Shown here piece by piece: positions 50,901-61,359 of a stretch of DNA of 64,000 nt. This stretch comes from Strigamia acuminata (taxonomy: Eukaryota > Arthropoda > Chilopoda > Geophilomorpha > Linotaeniidae), in NCBI GenBank assembly GCA_949358305.1, contig OX442314.1, positions 2,421,087-2,485,086 on the forward strand, given 5' to 3'. The position numbers and the translations under genes are program-made. Every line of letters starts with the position of its first letter. Within the stretch, counting starts at the first letter, position 1. A model generated the notes under the pieces. That model ran no database searches, had not been told where the DNA came from, and saw only the letters and a program-made list of their open reading frames with translations.

Positions 50901-53900
50901 TTCAGTCGGAACACCAACTTGACTCGAATCAACTCGATTTTCCGCATCGCTACAACAAAACAAACAAAAAATCAATCCTCATTTCCCCTCATCGAACCAA
51001 AAAAACCTCTTACGACAAATCTGCGAACCCTCTTCAAAAGTATCCGAATCCGGCACCTTAGTCCCCGCTCCATCAACGCACCAGCACACCCGATCGTCGC
51101 ACTGCGTCGCCACAAACCCGCCGTCCCCATCGCACGTCGGCGCCCGTCGCATCCACGTCCCCGCCATCGCCGCTTCCTTCCGACACCGCGAATCCATCTT
51201 GTCGCCCGAAACCGTCGACTTGACCGTCGTAGACGACGTGGTCGTTCCATCGCCGTCGCACACGACGCGATTGCCGTCCAGATCCACAAACATCGCGGCG
51301 CACTCGTCGCACGCGTCGGCGGTGCACACCACGTCGTCCCGCCCGCCGCACGTCATCCCGCGGCACGCCAAGCGACGACTGCACGCCGCCGGCACGTTCA
51401 ACGGATCCACGCTCGCGCACAGCACCAGGTCTGGACAACGCGCTTCGCATTCCTCGCGCGTCTCGAAGTTGTTGTCGTTGCCGTCGCAGCCGCCGAAGAT
51501 GAATTCCTCGCAGCGGTCGCTGAATTGGTTGAAGTACCAACGGCGCATGCTCGCGCGACACATGCCGACGCGCTTGGGCTGCTCGCAGATGTTGGGCGGA
51601 GCGTCGCACTCGGCCGCGCATTCGTCGGCCGAGTTGAAGTTGTTGTCGTTGCCGCCGCAGCCGCCGTACACGAACTGCTCGCATCGGCCCGCCGTGCGGT
51701 TGTAGCTGAACCGCCGGTAGCTGGCGCGACACACTCCGACCACTTGAGGTTGGCTGCATTTTTCTACGAGAAAAAAAACAAATAATTTAAAAAAGGAATC
51801 AATTTTTTTTTTAAAAAGTTGTGGAATAGGGTTTCTTTTTTTTCGGGGTTTTGGATTTCCTGGTTCTCGGTAATAAACAGTCCGGTACTTTCGGTACCAT
51901 AATTATTTTCGATGTTTTTTATTATCATTTTTTGATTAATTTCTGAAATGTTTTATCGTTTTAGACGCTTTTTGGTGGATTTTCATCGTTTGACAGGTTT
52001 TATCATCATTTCAGATGCTTTTTGATGGAATTTTAATCTTTTTAGACGTCTTATCATCATTTTAGATGTCGTATCACTTTAGACGCTTTTTGATGGATTT
52101 TTAATCGTTTTAGACGCTTTTTGATGAATTTTTAAACGTTTTAGACGCTTTTTGATGGATTTTTAATCGTTTTAGACGCTTTTTGATGGATTTTTAATCG
52201 TTTTAGACGCTTTTTGATGAATTTTTAAACGTTTTAGACGCTTTTTGATGGATTTTTAATCGTTTTAGACGCTTTTTGATGGATTTTTAATCGTTTTAGA
52301 CGCTTTTTGATGGATTTTTAATCGTTTTAGACGCTTTTTGATAGATTTTTAATCGTTTTAGACGCTTTTTGACGGATTTTTAATCGTTTTAGGCGCCTAA
52401 AACGATGAATTATCAATTATAAGACGTCTAAAATGAAGAAAAACGATAAAAATGTGTGAAATGCTGAAAATAGATCAAGAAAACATCTAAAATGATCAAC
52501 CATGTCACGTCCAGACCGACCAAGTTTGTCATTGTGACATTACAAAGTATCATTTCTCTAATTCTGACCGGAAAACCGCTGGTACCGATTCTGTTTACAA
52601 ATTTCCCGGCTTTCGACACCTCAATTCTCCAGCCGGTTTCCCAGAAAATCCTTCCCCCAAGCACACGTAAACAAAACCCAAGTACGGCAATACCTTCGCA
52701 CGTCAACGATTCGCCTTTCTTCGAGACGAACGCGACTTTGCAGTTGTTGCACGGGTCTGCCAGACACACAGCGTCCGGATGAGCCTCGCAGTACGCGCTC
52801 AGACACTCGTCCTTGCACACGCGCGCCTTCCACCGTCCGTTCGGACACACGTCCAACGTCTCGTCGCGCTCCAGCACTCGTCCGTCGTCCGAACATCGAA
52901 TGTCGCCGCGCCCGATCGACTCGTGTATCGGCTCTCCGTCCTCCGTCACGCACCAACTTAGAATCCCGGTCGTCTGGGTCGGCGAATACGCTCCACCCTC
53001 GGTGCATTGGGGCAGCGTGACCCCCATGAGCAGCGCCTCCAACGGCAGTTCGGGCAGCGGCGCCGCCGTCGTGGTTGTCCCAACTTCCCGCCTCGTTCTC
53101 ATCGGGTTCAACAACGCCACGGGCAGCGAGACCTCCAAATTGGCCCAGGCCTGCGAGTTGACCACTCGCAGCAGCTCCGACTGACAGGGAGAGAGCCCGG
53201 CGCCGCAGTCCACGCGGTGACCGGTCGCGTTGTAGAAGTTGGTCGTGCAGCCGTCGCACGGGTCGATTTGGCAGACGGCCGAGGGGTCGGCGAGGCAGAT
53301 TTTGTCCCGGCATAATTCCGGACGGCACACGTGGACGAGTTGCGAGGGTTCGCACACGCTGGTTATGTTGGTTTGCGGGAATTTGCGGCCCGTGCGGGAG
53401 GAGCAGTGCGGGACGCCGCGGACCAACGAGCCGGGCAGTTGCTCGCCGTCGCGGTTCACGCACCAGCAGAGGCCGAGCGACGGGAGACACTGGATGGGTT
53501 CCCAGGCGCCGGTGAACGAGTTACATCTGTGGGAATGAGAAATTAAGGTGAGAAAAATGGTTGGAGAATTCGTTCGAGGAATCACTTGCTTTGGAATGAA
53601 TGTGTCTCTGTGGTGGAGCGCCATTAGTGCTTTGTTTTTCTCTTTCAACTGCTCGCAAGCGGACAACACTGAAAATAGAACGATGGAAAATTGTTGATTA
53701 AAAAAGTCGATTGGAAAAAGTAAAATAAAATAAAATAAAGTAAAAAATGAATATTGGAGGTGCGTTCGATCTTAAATGGATTTCCGAAATCGTGATTTTC
53801 TTGATTTTCAGAAATCGAGGAAATCGAATTTCAACTTTGGACGACTTTAAATTTTCCCAAAATCCAACTGCTGCACATGCGCAATGTGAACCGGCCGAAA

Positions 53901-56900
53901 TGTCACGATTTCGCCATTCAGGACGTTTAAACACAATCGGCCCCTTACCGAGAGCTCAAACGCGGCCAAAATATCACGATTTTCCCACGCCATAGCACGC
54001 CAAAACATTTAAACGCTTTAGCATTCGAGAGCTTAAATGCGGCCAAAAATTATCGCTTGCTTCTGGTTTGCAATTGTTAAAATGCAAACAAAAATAACTG
54101 CTCTGATCGCTCTATGTGCAATTTGAAATGGCTGAAAATCAACTTGGAAATCAAGGAAATCAAGGAAAGCGATTTCCCAAAATCGGATTTCATTTTTACG
54201 ACGTAAAAATCGTCACTTCCGATCTCCCGAAATCAAGAAAATCCACGAATTCAAAGAAATCCATTTAAGATTGAACGCACCTAACGACAATAATAATGAT
54301 ATTCTAAGCTTTTCTTTTCTTTGTCCAACTCTGGAGCATCTAACATCCCTTCACAGCCCTCCCAACGTCACCCGACCTTTCACTCTTATAAATCAAACTT
54401 GTGGTGATTGGTCACCTCGTGGTCAAGGAGGGCCACCGAGTGCTTGGAAACCATTCACGATTAAGAACAACACAGAACACATTGATATTATCTTTATTGC
54501 TACCGTAAGGGTTGTGCATTCACCGTGTCATCACCTTTGGTCGCCTTTCAGCAATCCAACCCAGACCAACCGCTGACCACATGTTCTGTATAACTTTCCT
54601 TCAGGGCGTGGAAAGTCCTGCAGACTTTAAGGCAACCTGGCCTCTATTTGCCATTGTCTCAAACACCATCTCCTCCTCTCGTAGCACGCCCAAAATGTAC
54701 TAAGTCAGTTGTGACAGTATTGTCACAGACTGACCCCTTGCAGAATCCCCTGTTCTCATTGGCTACAATAGGAATGCCGCTCCGATGTAGGCTAAGGAGC
54801 TGCTGAGAATCTGTATAATGTTGCCAGTGCCGACTGGTGCCAGAATCATAAACTATACTCTCTTCGCAGCTTTGGGGGTTTAAGGCCTTCCAGAGCCTTA
54901 CGCACTTCTATGCCGGCCCTTCCCAAAACGTTACTAAGTCCCTTCTGACCTTCACTTCCGCCCTCATATTTATAACTTAATTCTTAATAACACAATAAAG
55001 AGTTTGCGGGATGCATTTTTCCCTTATTTTGCTCTACGATACACTATTTTAGTGCCATATCGTAAGGGAAAAATCTTTAGTGTATCGTTTTCAACACTAA
55101 ATTAAAATATAGCGCAGCCAATCAGAATTGAGAACACTATATTGTTAGCTCCGCCCATTGCAAATGGCGATTATTTTGTTGTCCCGATCAAACACATCAG
55201 TCATAGGTACGTAGATTGAATGATAAGTGAGGCCCAAAATTGAATTTTAGGCCCAAAACCATACTCTATAGGCATAATAATAGAATTTTATGCAGAAATT
55301 TGCACATTTACGCCCCCAAATTGAATTTTTAGGCCCAAAATTACGAACTGTCAGTAGTTGGCTGAAATAGTGTAGTGATAAGGGAAATGTGCAGCCCGCA
55401 AAAACTTAATTTATCATTTTTCCCTTACACTATTTTTATACCGTATAGTCTTTAACTGTAAGGGAAAAATGCATCCCGCAAACTCTCTAATGATTGAATT
55501 CTTCTTACACTGCTTGAAATTTCATATTTACTTCACCAGAAAGTCATGTAAATACGATGTAAAGACTGTATTTACTGTTTACAAACAGTAAACACCGTCT
55601 TCCGCTAAAGTAAATATGAAATTTCAAGCAGTGTTACCTGTAATTTGTACGGAACTACTGTAAATACATTAATTAATATTAATAATAAATAATTAATAAT
55701 TTTAAATAAATTAATAAACAAATAATTGTAATACCTGGGCAGACGAATCGACAGTCGGCTTGCGTTTGAAAGTTATTCAAATTTCCGCCGCATCCGCCGT
55801 ACGTGAACTCCTGGCAAGTGTTGGTCGGCGCATGGAACGACCAGCGCGGGATGGCCGCCATGCACAGACCCGGGTCTTGAGGTTGCGCGCACACTTCGCG
55901 CGGTTTCGGACAGCACACGGCAAACTCGCCCAGCGGACTCAGCTGGCATTTGTGGCTCGAAGGACACGTCTCGCCTTGCACGCCGCAACGAATCGTTTGT
56001 CCGGTCATCGCGTCGCGGAATGGTTCGCCGATGGAACACGGATTCTGCGCCCTTTGGACGCCTTGTGGGAAAAAATCGATTCGTTATTGATTAATGATTA
56101 TTTGAGTGAAGTCTTAGTCTTACACATGGGAATCGAGGGGCACGGTCCACCGCTGCACTCGAGGGCCACCGGTCGACATTCTTCGTTTTTGGCGCAAATT
56201 TGGTTCGAGCACGGATCGGTGCAAGCGCATGTCGGACAGCCGTCGTCGTCGAGTCGCATGCCGAATTCGCAATGGAGATCGCATTCCACCACTGCACACA
56301 TTCGAGGAGCTGCAATTCAAACATGTATAAAATATCGATTTTGGACAAAAAATGGATTTTTTCTTCGGTTTTCGTACGAAAAACGGACGTTTTCTCAGTT
56401 TTCGTACAAAAAATGGATTTTTTCTTCGGTTTTCTTATAAAAGCTGGATGTTTTCCTCAGTTTTCGTACGAAAAAAAAATGTTTTCCTCAGTTTTCGTAC
56501 GAAAAATTAATGTTTTCCTCAGTTTTCGTACGGAAAATGGAATTTTTTCATAGATTTTGTACGAAAAATCAGTGTTTTCCTCAGTTTTCGTACGAAAAAT
56601 GGAATTTTTCTCAGATTTTATACAAAAAATCAATTTTTTCCTCAGTTTTCGTACGAAAAATGGATTTTTTCTTCGGTTTTCTTATAAAAGCTGGATGTTT
56701 TCCTCAGTTTTCGTACGAAAAAAAAATGTTTTCCTCAGTTTTCGTACGAAAAATTAATGTTTTCCTCAGTTTTCGTACGAAAAATGGAATTTTTTTCTCA
56801 GATTTTATACGAAAAATCAATTTTTTCCTCAGTTTTCGTATGAAAAATCGATGTTTTCCTCAGTTTTCGTACAAAAAATGGAATTTTTTCTCAGATTTTA

Positions 56901-59900
56901 TACAAAAAAATCAATTTTTTCCTCAGTTTTCGTATGAAAAATCGATGTTTTTCTCAGTTTTCGTACGAAAAATGGAGTTTTTCTTCAGATTTTATACGAA
57001 AAATCAATTTTCCTTCCGATTTTGTGCGAAAAATAGATTTATTGTATTTAAATGTTTATATTTACTCGAGCAGTTCGGTCGTCCGCGAGTTCTCGTTCCC
57101 GGAAATTCTACGCCCGAATCGTCCACGCACCAACACGTATCATTCGCGCACTGCACGCTCTCAAACTGACCGTCATCAGCCCGACAGGACGGAACAAAGA
57201 GTTTTCCAACGGCTCGCATGTGCTCGCAGCCGGTTCTGTTGACACGATCAACGCAGCTCAGTCCGCACCCATTGGAGCAGCACTTTCGCTCCCCCTCGCA
57301 GTCGTAGTCAGATTTGCACTCCAACTCACAATTTTCTATCGAAGGGACCACCAAATACGGACACTGGCCGCGTTTTCCGGACGAACCTAACAAAAAACAA
57401 AAGAAATATTTAAAAATCGATTATAAACAAAAAAATCGATGAAAAACGAGAAAAAAATCGATAAAAATCAATTAAAAACGAAAAAATATTGATTAAGAAA
57501 CAAAAAAAACGATAAAAATCGATAAAAATCGATTAAAAACAAAAAATTTGATGAAAAACGAGAAAAAAATCAAGAAAAATCAATTAAAAACGAAAAAAAT
57601 CGATTAAAAACGAAAAAAATCGATTAGAAACAAAAAAAATCGATCAAAAACGAAATAAATAAAAAAAAATCGAAAGAAAACGAAAAAAATCGAAAAAAAC
57701 AAAAAAAAAATCGATTTAAAAAAATCGATTAAAAATTAAAAAAATTGATTAAGAAACAAAAAAATCGATAAAAATCGAATAAAAACAAAATAATTGATTA
57801 AAATCGAAAAAAAACGAAAAAAATCGAAAAAAACAAAAAAAAATCGATTGAAAATTAAAAAAGTCGATTAGAAACAAAAAAAAATCGATCAAAAACGAAA
57901 TAAATAAAAAAAAATCGATAAAAATCGACATTACCTGCGGGGTCACGGCACACGTGAGCGCCGCAGCCGTTCAGACAGCACTTCTGCGGACCCGGACAGT
58001 CGGAATCGTTCTTGCACTCCTCGGCACACGACCCGATTTCGTCGTCGCGGACCGCCGGACAAGCGCCGGATTTAGCCGGCCCATCCAGATTAACGACGCA
58101 CGAGTTCTCGCAGTCGTCTCGCGTGATGAAATTGTTCAAATTCCCTCCGCAGCCCCCGTAAACGAACGATTCGCACCGACTCGTGTCCGAATTGTAGAAC
58201 CAGCGTTCCAGCAGTCCGTCGCACGACCCGCCACGTCTGGGCAAACGGCAAACGTCGTCTTCCGGTTCGGAGCAGCAGATTCCCGAAAAACAGGAAAAGT
58301 TTGGCGGACATTCGGTGCGCATGTCGCAGGCGAACGTTTCGTTCGTGCCGGGATCGATGGCGGCGTCGCCCGACGGACAATCGGTCGACATCGACTTGTC
58401 TTTGTCGACGCATTGGGGCACGGGGGGGCAGAATCCGCCGCTGCACGACAGTTCCACTTCCAACATTTGGCACGTCTTGGTCTCGGGGCAGCGAATCACC
58501 TGAAAAATGTGGAAAATGTGAAAAATGCGACGAGAAATTGACGGGTTTGACTCACGTCACACGGGTTGCGACATTCGCAAATCGGACAGCTGTTTTCGTC
58601 GCGAACGAAGCCGTAGTCGCAGCCCAAGCGACACATGAGGCCCATGCACGTCTCGCGCGGTTGAGCTGGAATGATTTTCAATTAATGAAATGGAATTGAA
58701 AAAATCGTGAAGAATGGTGAAAAAGTTACGAGAAATTGGAAAAATTGGAATATTCTCGAAAATAAAGTCGAAAATTCATTATAAAATTCGAAGAAGTTAG
58801 AAAATGTCTGAAAAAGTTCGAAGAAAGTGAAATAGTGTAAAAAAAAGTTCGAAAAATGTCTGAAAAAGTTCGAAAAAAGTGTGAAAAAGTTCGGAAAGTG
58901 CGAAAAAGTTCGAAAAAAGTTCGAAGAAAGTGAAAAAGTTCGAAAAAAGTTCGAAGAAAATGTGAAAAAGTTCGAAAACAATTCGAAAAAAGTTCGAAAA
59001 CAATTCGAAAAAAGTTCGAAAACAATTCGAAAAAAGTTTGAAAAAAGTGAAAAAGTTCGAAAAGTTCGAAAAATGTGTAAAAAAGTTCGAAAGAAGTTTG
59101 AAAAAGTTCGAAAAAAGTTTGAAAAAGTGAAAAAGTTCGAAAAAAAGTGTGAAAAAGTTCGAAAAAAGTGTGAAAAAGTTCGAAAAAAGTGTGAAAAACT
59201 TCGAAAAAAGTGTGAAAAACTTCGAAAAAAGTGTGAAAAACTTCGAAAAAAGTGTGAAAAACTTCGAATTACCAGTCGTGCAGTCCACGATTTGTTTGTC
59301 AGAGCCCCTTGTTGCGGCCAACTCAACTCCAAACTCATCCACGCACCAGCAATCGCCTTCCGCGCACTGGATCGGCTCGAACAGACCGTCTTTGGCGCAC
59401 TGTGGCGCCGGGTAAGCCAAATTCCGCGACAGAGGCGAATCCACCACACTCAGCGCATACGCTCGCAGATATTCGCACACTAAATAAACAAAAAAAATAT
59501 ATATCGACACCAAAAAATTATTTAATTCGAATTAATTTACTGGTGGGGAGATGAGTGGGCGGACGAAGTGGCCTGACGCATCCGGACCCACAAGTGTGCG
59601 GACAACACTTCTCATCTTCACGACAATCGTCATCTCGCACGCACGTCGTGCTGTCGTTGACGCACACGTCCGATCGCGGACATATCCCCGGCTTCTGCGT
59701 CTTCTCAACGCTCGATTTACACTCGGGAATCGACGGACAGAACGTCCCGATGCAAGTCTCGCTGTACGACGTGATGCACTGCTCGCCAGCCGGACACGAA
59801 AAACCCTAAAAGAAAAATATATTTAAAAAAAAAATAATTTTATTTTTTATTTTTCTGATTCTCACGTCACAGGGGTCCGCGCAGTCGCAGGTCGGACACC

Positions 59901-61320
59901 CCTTGAAGTCCAACTTGGTGCCGTACTCGCAGAACGTGTGACACATGGTTTCGTCGCAGTCGGACGTCAACATCGTATGCGCCACGACGAGCACGTCGAC
60001 GCACGAAACGTTCTCCGCGGGTCCCATCGTCCTCGGTAATTTATTTCCTCGCAAATCCACGCACCAACACACCAGTCCGTTGCGACTGCACTGTTTCGCC
60101 TTGAAATCCCCGACATCGTCGCACTCGGGCACGTACCCGCGATCGCTCTTCTCGTTCCGCGACAAAAGTTCCGCCAACAACCGCTGCTGTTCGCACGCTA
60201 AAAACGCAAAACAAATCAACAATCGTACAAATATTGACGTGCGTTCAATTTCAAATCGAATTTCAAACCGATTCCCTCGATTCCCCTCATTTCTCTAACG
60301 GAAATGACGTAAAACGCGTCATGTTTCTCTCTGCGCATCCCATTCTGCGCAGACGATTTTCTAATAACAACTTAGCAGTATTAAGCCTAATATTAGGCCT
60401 AATAATGCTAAAATAAAGAAAAAATGCTAAAATAGAGTAATTTACAGCATAGTACCAAAATATTTTTATTTATTTACCTCATTTTTAGCATTATTAGGCC
60501 TAATGATAGGCTTAATGCTGCTAGAAAATCGTCTGCGCAGAACGGGATGCGCAGAATGGAATGCGCAGAATGAGATGCGCAGTATCAAGAGTACTTGATT
60601 TCGGTTGTTGACAATTTCAAATTGAATGCACCTGATAAAATTGCTCAATTATTATACCGGTGCTGTTTGACGGCACGCAGTGCGTTCCGCAGTCGTTCGA
60701 GGAACAGCACTTGAGCAGCCCCATGCAACTCGAATCGTCCGCGCATTTATCGCCGCATTCCATCGTCGTGGCGACGTCGGGGCATTTGCCCGGTTTCTCT
60801 ATCTTGTCCAATGCGGGACAACACGCGCCGTAGTCCATGTTTTCCTGCACGATACACGCGAAAAACGGCGGACATTGCGGTTTATTCGCTTCGGTGCCGC
60901 ACAAAAACGGTTGCGACTGCTCGTTCAAGAACAGCGGTTCCCCGGACGGACACAGGGAGTCCAAAAATCGAGCTTGTTTACCTGGAAAATTAAGCCAAGA
61001 TGTTAAAAATAATTAAATTAAATTTGCGACCAACTGACACCAGTTGGCACCAGTTGCCAGTGCCAACTGGTGTCAATTGGTTAATTAATCGTTTAATTTA
61101 CACGACGGGATCGGCGGACAGGGCTCGGAATCGCAAACGACTTCCTCCAGGTGACATTTCTGACTGCCCGGACACGTGACACCGGAGCAGGGGTCGCGGC
61201 ACTGGCACAAGGGACATCCGTCCACATCCAGCGAAAAGCCGTACGGACACAACATGCGACACATCAGTCCCGAACACGGACGCGGCTCTGCGGATTTTAA
61301 AATAATTTTTAAGTATGAAA

Positions 61321-61359
<39 letters not shown>

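Noticed and set aside
53527-53589. Intron retention instead of a GC-AG intron
   Set aside because: The interval is open in frame, but retaining it would insert 21 residues before the second cysteine of a Tg1 domain; the GC donor restores the exact family pattern. Kept as the less likely alternative.
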